From positions 1,240,001 through 1,304,000 of the forward strand of contig JAVJPW010000006.1 in NCBI GenBank assembly GCA_040217575.1: DNA of 64,000 bases, in the 5' to 3' direction. Below, piece by piece: positions 9,174 to 17,370 of this stretch (position 1 is its first letter; each line of letters starts with the position of its first letter). The position numbers and the translations under genes were made by a program. The notes beneath the pieces are model-generated. The model saw only the letters and a program-made list of their open reading frames with translations. It made no database searches and was not told the origin of the DNA. The stretch is from Pacificispira sp040217575. Its GTDB lineage: Bacteria; Pseudomonadota; Alphaproteobacteria; UBA8366; Aestuariispiraceae.

Positions 9174-9527
9174 TCAGCCCTTTTCCTGTCGCAGAAACAT
9201 GTCCAGCTTCAGCGGGACGCTGTGTCCCAACCACATCGGTGCATCACGATGGTCGTACAGATCGTCGCCCGTCAGCGGATGTACAAAGACAATCAGTGCG
9301 CCGCGATTGACGTTTAGCCAGGGGACGACCGATGCGAACTGTTCCGTTGGGAACTTCAGCTGGCAGCTCCACATCGGGTGGGGGCCCACCTCGCGTTCAT
9401 GCATGCGGCCCATTTCAACGCCGAAGCGCTTTACCGCCGCCTCGCACAGGACGCGGGCATCGCCGATGCTGTCCGCATCGTAATAGACATGGGCGTGATA
9501 GCCGCCGATATCGGATACATCTGTCAT
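9174..9527 (-). CDS. DOPA 4,5-dioxygenase family protein
   Basis: A 117-residue protein of the DOPA dioxygenase-like family (PF08883), small extradiol-type enzymes named from fungal and plant DOPA 4,5-dioxygenase. Visible family features are the N-terminal 'YHAHVYYD' (likely metal-binding histidines), 'GPHPMWSCQLKF' in the centre and 'HPLTGDDLYDH..APMWLG' near the C-terminus. Bacterial members are largely uncharacterised, so activity on DOPA is an assumption. It is 97 bases upstream of the 2OG oxygenase gene on the same strand and is divergent from gmd. Confidence 0.8.
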   Translation of the reverse strand: MTDVSDIGGYHAHVYYDADSIGDARVLCEAAVKRFGVEMGRMHEREVGPHPMWSCQLKFPTEQFASVVPWLNVNRGALIVFVHPLTGDDLYDHRDAPMWLGHSVPLKLDMFLRQEKG

Positions 9528-9534
9528 GGGCGAA

Positions 9535-9603
9535 GTTTAGCGCGCGCCGCGTCCACCAGAAAGCCCGAACCTTGACCGTTTGGCCCGACGCGCGTAGCTA
9601 AAC
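9535..9603. repeat. Long-spaced inverted repeat in the divergent DOPA-dioxygenase/gmd promoter region
   Basis: GTTTAGCGCGCG (9535-9546) is repeated in inverted form as CGCGCG-TA-GCTAAAC (9589-9603), with two extra bases in the right arm and 42 bases between the arms. It occupies the space between the two divergent start codons. It could be a pair of sites for one dimeric regulator, or chance in GC-rich DNA. Confidence 0.35.
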
Positions 9604-9634
9604 GGCCATTCTCAAGGCATCAAGGGTTCGGTCG

Positions 9635-10675
9635 ATGAAGAAAGCGCTGATCACCGGGATCACCGGGCAGGACGGGTCCTATCTGGCCGAGTTCCTGTTG
9701 GCGAAAGGGTATGAAGTCCACGGCATCGTGCGCCGGGCATCCACCTTCACCACCGAACGGATCGACCATATCTATCAGGACCCGCATGAAAGCCACCTGC
9801 GCCTGAAGCTGCATTACGGGGACCTGGCGGACGGGACGGGCCTGCGCCGCATCCTGGAACAGGTCGCCCCGGACGAGATTTATAACCTGGGCGCGCAAAG
9901 CCATGTGCGCGTCAGCTTCGACCAGCCGGAATATACCGCCGATGTGGTCGGGACGGGGACCTTGCGCCTTTTGGAGGCTGCACGCGACTATATCCGCGGG
10001 TCGGGCAAGAACGTGCGCATCTATCAGGCCGGCAGTTCCGAAATGTTCGGCGCCGCCGCCCCGCCGCAGAGCGAGGCAACGGCCTTTTACCCGCGCAGCC
10101 CTTATGCGGTGGGCAAGGTGGCCGGTTTCTGGTTCGCGACCAACTATCGCGAAGCCTATGACATGTTCGTGGCGAACGGCATCCTGTTCAATCATGAAAG
10201 CCCGCGCCGGGGGGAAACCTTCGTCACACGCAAGATCACGCGTGCCGTCGGGCGCATCAAGCTGGGCCTTCAGGACAAGCTCTATCTGGGAAATCTGGAT
10301 GCAAAGCGCGACTGGGGCTTTGCGGGCGACTATGTCGAAGCCATGTGGCGCATGCTGCAAACGGACCGTCCGGACGATTATGTCGTCGCAACCGGCACCG
10401 CCTATTCCGTGCGCGATTTCCTGGAATCGGCATTCGGCTATGCCGGTCTGGACTATCAGGCGCATGTCGAGTTCGACGCCCGCTATCTTCGCCCGACGGA
10501 GGTGGACCACCTGCTGGGCGACCCGACGAAGATCAAGAAGGACCTGGACTGGGAACCAAAAGTCGGGTTTCAGGAACTGGTCGAAATGATGGTCGATCAC
10601 GACATGGAAGCCGCACAGCGGGAACGCACGCTGGTCGACGCCGGCCATTCGGTTCCCAAGCGCGCGGAGGGCTGA
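9635..10675 (+). CDS. gmd: GDP-mannose 4,6-dehydratase
   Basis: Gmd converts GDP-mannose to GDP-4-keto-6-deoxy-mannose, the first committed step to GDP-L-fucose and related sugars. It is a 346-residue extended short-chain dehydrogenase. The NADP-binding glycine motif 'ITGITGQDGSYLAE' is at residues 6-19 and the catalytic 'YAVGK' gives Y157 and K161. 'QAGSSEMFG' (131-139) carries the active-site Ser/Glu region. An AAGGGT precedes the ATG. It is followed 7 bases later by fcl, so both steps to GDP-fucose are made together. Confidence 0.97.
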   Translation: MKKALITGITGQDGSYLAEFLLAKGYEVHGIVRRASTFTTERIDHIYQDPHESHLRLKLHYGDLADGTGLRRILEQVAPDEIYNLGAQSHVRVSFDQPEYTADVVGTGTLRLLEAARDYIRGSGKNVRIYQAGSSEMFGAAAPPQSEATAFYPRSPYAVGKVAGFWFATNYREAYDMFVANGILFNHESPRRGETFVTRKITRAVGRIKLGLQDKLYLGNLDAKRDWGFAGDYVEAMWRMLQTDRPDDYVVATGTAYSVRDFLESAFGYAGLDYQAHVEFDARYLRPTEVDHLLGDPTKIKKDLDWEPKVGFQELVEMMVDHDMEAAQRERTLVDAGHSVPKRAEG

Positions 10676-10682
10676 TCCGCAG

Positions 10683-11648
10683 ATGAGCGATACCGGGACA
10701 AACGCGACGCCGAACGACAGGGTGTTCGTTGCCGGCCATCGCGGATTGGTCGGGTCTGCCGTTGTGCGTGCCCTGGAAGCGGCAGGTTACCGGGATATCA
10801 TTGTGCGCACATCCCGCGAACTGGACTTGCGGGACCAGCGTGCGGTCTTTGATTTTTTCCAAGAGACGACGCCCCGGTACGTGGTTTGCGCGGCGGCAAA
10901 AGTCGGCGGCATTCTGGCCAACAGCACCTATCCCGGTGATTTCATCCACGACAATCTGGCAATCCAGACCAACGTGATCGAAGCCTGCCGGCGCACGGAT
11001 GTATCCAAGCTGATTTATCTGGGGTCCAGTTGCATTTATCCGAAGCATGCACCACAGCCGATGAAGGAAGAACACCTTCTGACCGGCCCGCTGGAGCCGA
11101 CGAACGAAGCCTATGCGATTGCAAAGATTGCGGGCCTGAAGATGTGCGAGGCCTATGCCCAGCAGTTCGGCCTGCGGTCGGTCACGCTGATGGCAACCAA
11201 CCTGTATGGTCCCGGCGACAATTTCGACCTTGAGAAAAGCCATGTGATTCCGGCCCTTTTGCGCAAGGCCCATGACGCAAAGGAAGCCGCGGCCGAAACT
11301 ATTCCGGTCTGGGGAACGGGAACGCCGCTTCGGGAGTTCCTACATGTGGACGATATGGCGGCGGCAGCGCGGTTTTGCCTGGAACGGGACATTCCGCATT
11401 CCATGGTCAATGTCGGGTCGGGGGACGAAATTTCGATAGCCGATCTAACGCGCCTGATATGCCGTGTGGTCGGGTTCGACGGTGACCTGTCTTTCGACAG
11501 ATCCAAGCCGGACGGAACCCCGCGAAAGCTGGTCGATGTCTCTCGCTTGAATGGTTTGGGATGGAAGGCGGGCATTCCGCTGGAGCAGGGGCTGGCAGAC
11601 ACCTATCGCTGGTACCTGCAGTCGACGGATACCAGACTACAGGCATGA
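10683..11648 (+). CDS. fcl: GDP-L-fucose synthase
   Basis: Fcl (WcaG) epimerises and reduces GDP-4-keto-6-deoxy-mannose to GDP-L-fucose with NADPH. The 321-residue protein has the nucleotide motif 'VAGHRGLVGSA' (16-26), 'GSSCIYPKHAPQP' (114-126) with active-site Ser/Cys, and 'YAIAK' giving Y144 and K148. It lies 7 bases after gmd. Its TGA overlaps the ATG of the SLC13-type carrier (ATGA), so that gene is translationally coupled. No glycosyltransferase or polymer-export gene is nearby to show where the fucose goes. Confidence 0.96.
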   Translation: MSDTGTNATPNDRVFVAGHRGLVGSAVVRALEAAGYRDIIVRTSRELDLRDQRAVFDFFQETTPRYVVCAAAKVGGILANSTYPGDFIHDNLAIQTNVIEACRRTDVSKLIYLGSSCIYPKHAPQPMKEEHLLTGPLEPTNEAYAIAKIAGLKMCEAYAQQFGLRSVTLMATNLYGPGDNFDLEKSHVIPALLRKAHDAKEAAAETIPVWGTGTPLREFLHVDDMAAAARFCLERDIPHSMVNVGSGDEISIADLTRLICRVVGFDGDLSFDRSKPDGTPRKLVDVSRLNGLGWKAGIPLEQGLADTYRWYLQSTDTRLQA

Positions 11649-13012
11649 TCAGCGGATCCCGTCTTGCGGCCGCTTTCGGTCTTCTTATATCCATTTGGGT
11701 CGGCGCGGGCGATCCGCTGGGGCTCGGTCCCGACGGGGCACCGGTCGCCGGCCTGACCCTGGCGGCAATTACACTTTATGCGACCGGAATCGTGGCCGAA
11801 CATCTGACGGCCCTTTTGTTTTTTGCCGTCGCCATGATTTTTGCGGTCGCGCCGCCATCGCTCGTTTTTTCCGGTTTTGCGACCCAGGCATTCTGGCTGG
11901 TCCTTTCCGGTCTGGTCATTGGCGCGGCCATACATGCAACAGGTCTTGGCGCACGCGTCGCACGATTGTTGAGCCGCCTTTTCCCGCAAAGTTATGCCGG
12001 GTTGCTGGGTGGGCTTGCATTCGTTGCCATGGCGATTTCCTTCTTCATGCCGTCCAGCATGGGACGGATCGTGCTGCTGATGCCGATCGCCCTTGCGCTG
12101 GCCGACCGCTATGGATTGGCCGAAGGGACAAAGGCGCGCGCCGGCATTGCCCTTCTGACCGGTTTCTGTTGTTTCAACGCACCGAACGGAATACTGCCCG
12201 CGACGGTGCCGAACATGGTCTTCATCGGCGCGGTGCAGGACGCTTATGGCTTTGCGCCGCTATATGGCGAATGGCTGCTGCTTCATTTCCCGTTCCTGGG
12301 GGCCTTCAAGGCGCTTGTCATCTTTGCGGTCGCCTGGCTTCTGTTCCGCGGGCCGGTTGCGCCATCCAATGACACAATGGCGGAAGAACCCTGGACGGGC
12401 GCGGAAAAGCGTCTGGCCGCGATATTGGTGTTTGCCCTGGTCGGGTGGGCGACGGATGTGGTCCACGGTATCTCCCCTGCCTGGATCGGGCTTGCGGCGG
12501 CCATATTGGCGCTTCTGCCGGGTGTTGGAGTTCTGGGCCGCGACGCGTTCAAGAAAATCGATGCCGCGCCGCCGATCTATGTGGCGGGCATCCTGGCATT
12601 GGGGGCATTGATTGCCGACAGTGGCTTGGGCGCCAGATTGGGCGCGGAAATGGCGGCAATACTGCCTCTCGCGCCGGGACAGGACCTCTTGAACTACTAT
12701 TCTCTGGCTTTCGGCGGCGGCGTCACGTCACTGTTCACCACCATGCCAGGGCTGCCCGCTGTTATGGTGCCTCTGGCTGAACCGCTGCGGGAGGCGTCGG
12801 GTTTTCAGCTGGAAACCATGTTGGCGACGGTGGTTCTGTCCTATTCAACGACAATTCTGCCGTACCAGGCGCCGCCGATCATTCTGGCCATGAGTCTGTC
12901 CGGTGCGGAAATGGGGGATGCGGTTAAGCTGGTAGGCTGCGTCGCCATTGTCAGCTATGCCGTGATCCTGCCGCTGAATTTTGTGTGGTGGCAGATTCTG
13001 GGGTTGCTTTAG
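11645..13012 (+). CDS. SLC13/DASS-type anion permease
   Basis: A 455-residue, strongly hydrophobic protein with about 11-12 membrane segments, resembling the SLC13 (divalent anion:sodium symporter) group, which carries dicarboxylates, sulfate or related anions. Support comes from the segment layout and the two Asn/Ser/Thr- and Pro-containing hairpin regions, such as 'FMPSSMGRIVLLMPIALAL' in the first half and 'SYSTTILPYQAPPIILAMS' in the second. The ATG at 11645 overlaps the fcl stop and is preferred over the open upstream frame, which lies inside fcl. It ends convergent with the TAXI gene, overlapping by 4 bases. The substrate cannot be read from sequence. Confidence 0.8.
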   Translation: MISGSRLAAAFGLLISIWVGAGDPLGLGPDGAPVAGLTLAAITLYATGIVAEHLTALLFFAVAMIFAVAPPSLVFSGFATQAFWLVLSGLVIGAAIHATGLGARVARLLSRLFPQSYAGLLGGLAFVAMAISFFMPSSMGRIVLLMPIALALADRYGLAEGTKARAGIALLTGFCCFNAPNGILPATVPNMVFIGAVQDAYGFAPLYGEWLLLHFPFLGAFKALVIFAVAWLLFRGPVAPSNDTMAEEPWTGAEKRLAAILVFALVGWATDVVHGISPAWIGLAAAILALLPGVGVLGRDAFKKIDAAPPIYVAGILALGALIADSGLGARLGAEMAAILPLAPGQDLLNYYSLAFGGGVTSLFTTMPGLPAVMVPLAEPLREASGFQLETMLATVVLSYSTTILPYQAPPIILAMSLSGAEMGDAVKLVGCVAIVSYAVILPLNFVWWQILGLL

Positions 13013-14073
13013 CCCGTTTCCGCCGGATGATCCGCAAGGCTTTCGTAATATGCCCTTGCGCCTGGATGCATCGGGACAAGCCGCCCCGGGCGGCCCTGCT
13101 CGACGGTGGGGAATACATGCCCGGGATTGTTCAGATTGAACAGTTCCGCCGTCGTTCCCTGCCACAGGGCGCGAGTGATGGCTTCCACCAATTCCGCGTC
13201 CTGGCTTTCGCGGACGACCCATTGAACGCCCAGATTGACCGTGCTGACGGCGTCATAGCCGCGGTAGGCGTTGGTCGGAATTTCGCCGCCGACCAGAAAG
13301 GGAAAGAAGCCGCGCAAGAAATGAAGGACGGTTGGTTCAACCGGCAGGAAACGGATATCCATTTCTTCCGTCAATTCATCGACAGCATCCATCGGTGCCC
13401 CGCCCATCGCGAACAGGGCGTCAATGTCACCCGCGATCAACTGGTCGGCCGCCGACCCATGTTGCAGGTAGACGGCGTGGATGTCGTTTTCCTCGATCCC
13501 GTGGAACCGAAGCATCACATCGACGAACCGCGGCGTGCCGCTGTCCATCGTCCCCTTCGAAATCGTGCGCCCGGCAAGGTCCCGAATGGACATGATCCCG
13601 GAATCCGCCCGCACGATGATGTGCATGGAGACCGGCAGAAGGTCCGCTATGACGCGCAAATCTTCGACCTGACCTTCCGCGCCGAACGGACCGCCGCCCT
13701 TGTGCGCCCAATAGGCCATGTCCGAATGGACCAATGCCGAATCCAAAAGGCCGTTTTTCAGGTCCTGAATGCCGGATATCGAGCCGCTGCGTGACTGGGC
13801 GACCGCAATCAAACCCGGAACGCCGCAGATACCCCCTTCGTCGCAGGGGCTTGAACCCGGCGGTCTGCTGATGCCGGCCGATATGGCGGTGCCAAGACTG
13901 TAAAGCGTTTCGGCCGTAGGGCCCGTGCCGATGCGAAAGAAGGTCAGTGCCCCGTCGGCACGCAAGGCCCCGAATGGCCATAACGACAGGCCGAACCCGG
14001 CCAGCCCCGCCCCAAGCAGACGCCTGCGGTCGGGCTGCGTTGTTGCGGGATCGGCGTTTTTTTTGGTGGGCAT
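13009..14073 (-). CDS. TAXI-family TRAP transporter solute-binding protein (orphan)
   Basis: A 354-residue exported binding protein of the TAXI group, the extracytoplasmic receptors of a class of TRAP transporters. A twin-arginine-like leader with 'RRRLLGAG' (around residue 16-23) precedes a hydrophobic stretch, suggesting Tat or Sec export. Family features are 'FRIGTGPTAETLY' at the mature N-terminus, 'LAGRTISKGTMDSGT' and 'DIDALFAMGGAP'. Neither the DctQ/DctM-like membrane subunits nor a fused TRAP permease is nearby, so it is either served by a distant permease or works as a sensor. AAGG lies 7 bases before the ATG. Confidence 0.85.
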   Translation of the reverse strand: MPTKKNADPATTQPDRRRLLGAGLAGFGLSLWPFGALRADGALTFFRIGTGPTAETLYSLGTAISAGISRPPGSSPCDEGGICGVPGLIAVAQSRSGSISGIQDLKNGLLDSALVHSDMAYWAHKGGGPFGAEGQVEDLRVIADLLPVSMHIIVRADSGIMSIRDLAGRTISKGTMDSGTPRFVDVMLRFHGIEENDIHAVYLQHGSAADQLIAGDIDALFAMGGAPMDAVDELTEEMDIRFLPVEPTVLHFLRGFFPFLVGGEIPTNAYRGYDAVSTVNLGVQWVVRESQDAELVEAITRALWQGTTAELFNLNNPGHVFPTVEQGRPGRLVPMHPGARAYYESLADHPAETG

Positions 14074-14101
14074 CGGATGCCTTGTTCAGCGAAAGGAGGT
14101 G

Positions 14102-14163
14102 TATACCGGTTCTACGCCTGCATGTGGGGCGGCGTCAATTCCGCGAACCGGAATTATACCGGT
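14102..14163. repeat. Direct repeats flanking a 7-bp inverted repeat
   Basis: In the 112-base spacer upstream of the TAXI gene, TATACCGGT occurs twice as a direct repeat (14102-14110 and 14155-14163, 53 bases apart). Next to the second copy is a perfect 7-bp inverted repeat, AATTCCG/CGGAATT (14137-14143 and 14149-14155, 5-base loop). There is no T-run, so a terminator for the upstream panE-like gene is unlikely; a regulator-binding region is possible. Confidence 0.35.
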
Positions 14164-14185
14164 CCCAATGGGTTGTCTTGCCGGA

Positions 14186-15166
14186 TCAATTCGCAAGCAG
14201 GCCGTGACTTCGCGCGTGTGCGTGGACAAGGGCATAGACAGTTTGCATGGTGGGGCAGGGGACCTGGACCTTATTCGCTGCGGCGATGACACCGCCCAGG
14301 ATTGCTTCCAGCTCGATCGCGCGGCCACGGTCCGCATCCTGAAGCATCGATGTGCGGAAATCGCCAAGGCTGGCCGCGCCCTGAAGCCGTTTTTCGATAC
14401 TGATGGGCAGCGCGATTTTCAGCGCCCCACACAGGTCTTCGAACTCCCGCATCATGCCCCGGCTGATATCCATTAGGCCGGGGTCGTCGCACAATTCCGT
14501 CATGGTCGCGCGGGTCACGACGGACAGCGGATTTGCCCACAGGTTTCCCATCAGCTTGTTCATCACTTCCGCCCGGATGTCGGGTGTCGGAATTGCATTG
14601 ATTCCAGCCTGTTTCAGAAGTTCCGCGATTGTTTCGACCGGTATGGCCGCGTCCTTCGTTACGCCACCCAGAATCAGCTTGCGCGGGCCGACGCTGGTAA
14701 TTGTGCAGGGATCGTCGACATTGGCGGCCAGATAGACCGCGCACCCCAGGACCTGATCCGGCGCGAATGTCCGGTACAACACCCCATTGGGATCGACAGG
14801 TTCAAGTACCTGATTGGCATGCGTCCCGCCCCATCCCTGGAAGAACCACCAGGGAATGCCGTTTATCGCCGGCAGGACGGTGCTGTTCGGTCCGATGAGC
14901 GGCAGAATGTTGGGCAGGGCCGGTTCGATCTGGTGTGCCTTCGTCGCGATGATGACAAGGTCTTGCGGACCGATTGTGGCCGGGTCATCGGTCGCTTCGA
15001 CCTTGGAATGGGTGGTCGTACCTTTCTCGATGAAGGTAAGACCGTGGGTGCGAAGGTTTTCCGGGGTACGGCCCCTCGCGATCAGGGTCGGGCGGTGGCC
15101 CGCGTTGTAAAGAATGGCGGCCAGCGTCCCGCCGATGGCGCCGGCCCCTACAATCGCAATTCGCAT
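14186..15166 (-). CDS. 2-dehydropantoate 2-reductase family protein (PanE/ApbA-like)
   Basis: Members reduce ketopantoate to pantoate with NADPH for coenzyme A synthesis, though many paralogues act on other 2-oxoacids. The 326-residue protein starts with the Rossmann motif 'MRIAIVGAGAIGG'. 'VMNKLMGNLWANPLS' carries the catalytic lysine expected in PanE. The frame is open another 20 codons upstream, but the ATG at 15164-15166 places the glycine motif at the N-terminus as usual and has AAGGGG just upstream. No other pantothenate gene is close, so assignment to pantothenate synthesis is tentative. Confidence 0.85.
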   Translation of the reverse strand: MRIAIVGAGAIGGTLAAILYNAGHRPTLIARGRTPENLRTHGLTFIEKGTTTHSKVEATDDPATIGPQDLVIIATKAHQIEPALPNILPLIGPNSTVLPAINGIPWWFFQGWGGTHANQVLEPVDPNGVLYRTFAPDQVLGCAVYLAANVDDPCTITSVGPRKLILGGVTKDAAIPVETIAELLKQAGINAIPTPDIRAEVMNKLMGNLWANPLSVVTRATMTELCDDPGLMDISRGMMREFEDLCGALKIALPISIEKRLQGAASLGDFRTSMLQDADRGRAIELEAILGGVIAAANKVQVPCPTMQTVYALVHAHARSHGLLAN

Positions 15167-15244
15167 TGCTGTGCCCCTTGTCAAAAAAGAAGGGGCGCCG
15201 CCGAACGATCCGGGGCGCCCCGTCAATGAAAACGAAACAGATGC

Positions 15245-16036
15245 TCAGTGATTGAGGATCTGGCTCAGGAACAGTTTCGTTCGGTCGTTCTGCGGATTGG
15301 TGAAGAACGGCTCCGGTTCGTTCTGTTCGACGATCTGGCCAGCATCCATGAAGATCACGCGGTTGGCGACCTGGCGTGCAAAGCCCATCTCATGGGTGAC
15401 GCACAGCATCGTCATGCCGTCTTCCGCCAGTTCGATCATGGTGTCCAGAACCTCCTTGATCATTTCCGGATCAAGGGCGGAGGTCGGCTCATCGAACAGC
15501 ATGATGCGCGGGCGCATGCAAAGCGACCGGGCGATGGCAACACGTTGCTGCTGACCACCGGAAAGCTGTCCCGGATATTTATTTGCCTGTTCCGGAATTT
15601 TCACCTTTTCCAGGAAGTGCATCGCCGTTTCTTCGGCTTCCGCCTTAGGAGTTTTGCGGACCCAGATCGGTGCCAGGGTGCAATTCTCCAGGATCGTCAG
15701 ATGCGGGAACAGATTGAAGTGCTGGAAGCACATCCCGACTTCCGAACGGATCTTGTCGATGTTCTTCAGGTCGGAAGACAGCAACGTGCCGTCAACGGTG
15801 ATCTGGCCCTGCTGATGTTCCTCCAAGGCGTTGATGCAGCGGATCAGGGTCGACTTCCCGGACCCGGACGGGCCGCAGATGACGATCCGTTCGCCCTCGA
15901 AGACGCGCAGATCGATGTCTCTCAGGACATGGAAATCGCCATACCACTTGTTCATTCCCGTGATTTCGATCGCGACCTTGTCGCTGACCTGCATTTGGCT
16001 GCGGTCGATTTCGCGTTCGGTGTTTAGTTCAGACAT
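15245..16036 (-). CDS. aapP: General L-amino acid ABC transporter, ATP-binding protein
   Basis: AapP is the cytoplasmic ATPase that drives the broad-range amino-acid importer first studied in Rhizobium. The 263-residue protein has a Walker A 'GPSGSGKST', Q-loop 'CFQHFNLFPHLT', signature 'LSGGQQQRVAIARSL', Walker B 'IMLFDEPTSALDP' and the switch histidine in 'CVTHEMGFA', all as in the polar amino-acid (GlnQ/HisP) branch. It is last in aapJ-aapQ-aapM-aapP. An AAGGAGGG ribosome binding site sits 9 bases before its ATG. Confidence 0.95.
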   Translation of the reverse strand: MSELNTEREIDRSQMQVSDKVAIEITGMNKWYGDFHVLRDIDLRVFEGERIVICGPSGSGKSTLIRCINALEEHQQGQITVDGTLLSSDLKNIDKIRSEVGMCFQHFNLFPHLTILENCTLAPIWVRKTPKAEAEETAMHFLEKVKIPEQANKYPGQLSGGQQQRVAIARSLCMRPRIMLFDEPTSALDPEMIKEVLDTMIELAEDGMTMLCVTHEMGFARQVANRVIFMDAGQIVEQNEPEPFFTNPQNDRTKLFLSQILNH

Positions 16037-16051
16037 GATTACAAACCCTCC

Positions 16052-17368
16052 TTAGCGGTGCCCGGTATGCAGCTTTTTCTCCAAGTACATGGAGTACCGC
16101 GACATCGAGAAACAGCAGATGAAGAACAACAGGCCGATGAAGACAAAGAGTTCCCAATAGATGCCATTCCAGTCCGTTGTGGCACGGATGGCATTGGACA
16201 ACCCGATCGGATCCAGCATACCGATGAAGACCACCAGCACCGTATCCTTAAACAGACCGATGAACGTGTTCACGATACCAGGAATGGAGATCTTCAGTGC
16301 CTGGGGCAGAATGATGAGGCGCATGGCCTTCCAGTAGTCCAGCCCAAGCGAATCCGCGGCCTCGTACTGACCCCGCGGCAAGGCGGCAAGACCGCCCCGC
16401 ACGACCTCGGCGATATAGGCGGCCGAGAACAAGGTCACCATGATGATGACACGCAGCATCAGATCGAAGTTGGTGCCTGGCGGCAGGAAATAGTTCAGCA
16501 GCAACGATGCGGTGAACAGCCAGACGATCAGCGGCACGCCACGAATAACCTCGATGAAGACCACCGACGACTTGTTGATGATCAGCAGGTTGGACTGCCG
16601 CCCCAATGCCAGCACGATGCCCAGCGGCAAGGAGAGAAGAATCCCCGCGACCCCGATGACCAGTGCCAGCATGAATCCGCCGAAATCGTCGGACGGAACG
16701 AATTCCAGTTCGATCGGAACGATGGCGTTCAATCCGTCAATCACAAACCCGACGATAAGCAGCCAATACAGGACCGGGCCAACTATTGCGGCAATAAATG
16801 CCACCAGCGAGCCGGTGTATTTCGGAAGCTGCGTCAGCAGGGCGTAACCGATTGCGAAACCGATGCCGACTGCGACCGGACCCCAGAACGATCCCCCCCA
16901 CAGCAGGAAATAGGCGAGGAACGGGAAAGCGACCGTCACGTACAGAAGCTTCCGGGGAAGGCCGGAAAACAGTACGGGAGCCATGGCGACCAGGAAGATG
17001 ACGAACGCCAGGGTCGGGCGCCAATAGCCGTCGCTTGGATAGAAACCGAACATCAACTGGTGCCAACGATCGGTAATCACCGCGAAGCAGGAGAATGTAG
17101 CCCCTTCTCCGAATTCGATGTCCCGGATTTCGCGGCATTCGGTCAACGAACCGGCCGACCAGACCGAATTGAACAGCCACGGCAGCAGGTGCATCAGCAC
17201 AAAGCCGACCGTGAGCAAGCCAATGACGGTCAGGATGCTGTTGGTTATCGAGGAGAAAAGATTCTCGCGCACCCATCCTATGGCACCAGTGGTCGACGCC
17301 GGCGGCGGCGATGCCGGTACCATTTCCTTGCGCACGAAAACCGCTGATGATTCGTGTTGTGAAGACAT
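16052..17368 (-). CDS. aapM: General L-amino acid ABC transporter, permease
   Basis: AapM forms the membrane channel with AapQ. The 438-residue protein is long compared with ordinary HisM-type permeases because of several extra N-terminal membrane segments, which is normal for AapM. The C-terminal half carries the polar amino-acid permease region and the EAA-type cytoplasmic loop 'EAADSLGLDYWKAMRLIILP', which contacts AapP. Only 2 bases separate it from the aapQ stop, and GGAGCG precedes the ATG. The aapP gene starts 15 bases after it ends. Confidence 0.94.
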   Translation of the reverse strand: MSSQHESSAVFVRKEMVPASPPPASTTGAIGWVRENLFSSITNSILTVIGLLTVGFVLMHLLPWLFNSVWSAGSLTECREIRDIEFGEGATFSCFAVITDRWHQLMFGFYPSDGYWRPTLAFVIFLVAMAPVLFSGLPRKLLYVTVAFPFLAYFLLWGGSFWGPVAVGIGFAIGYALLTQLPKYTGSLVAFIAAIVGPVLYWLLIVGFVIDGLNAIVPIELEFVPSDDFGGFMLALVIGVAGILLSLPLGIVLALGRQSNLLIINKSSVVFIEVIRGVPLIVWLFTASLLLNYFLPPGTNFDLMLRVIIMVTLFSAAYIAEVVRGGLAALPRGQYEAADSLGLDYWKAMRLIILPQALKISIPGIVNTFIGLFKDTVLVVFIGMLDPIGLSNAIRATTDWNGIYWELFVFIGLLFFICCFSMSRYSMYLEKKLHTGHR

Positions 17369-17370
17369 CG

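Noticed and set aside
9620..10648. A 342-codon open frame on the minus strand
   Set aside because: It lies wholly within gmd, which has full family motifs; the opposite frame is open only because of codon bias.
16058..17347. A 429-codon plus-strand open frame
   Set aside because: It is the antisense of aapM, Gln/Asp/His-rich in composition as antisense frames of membrane proteins are, with no family resemblance.
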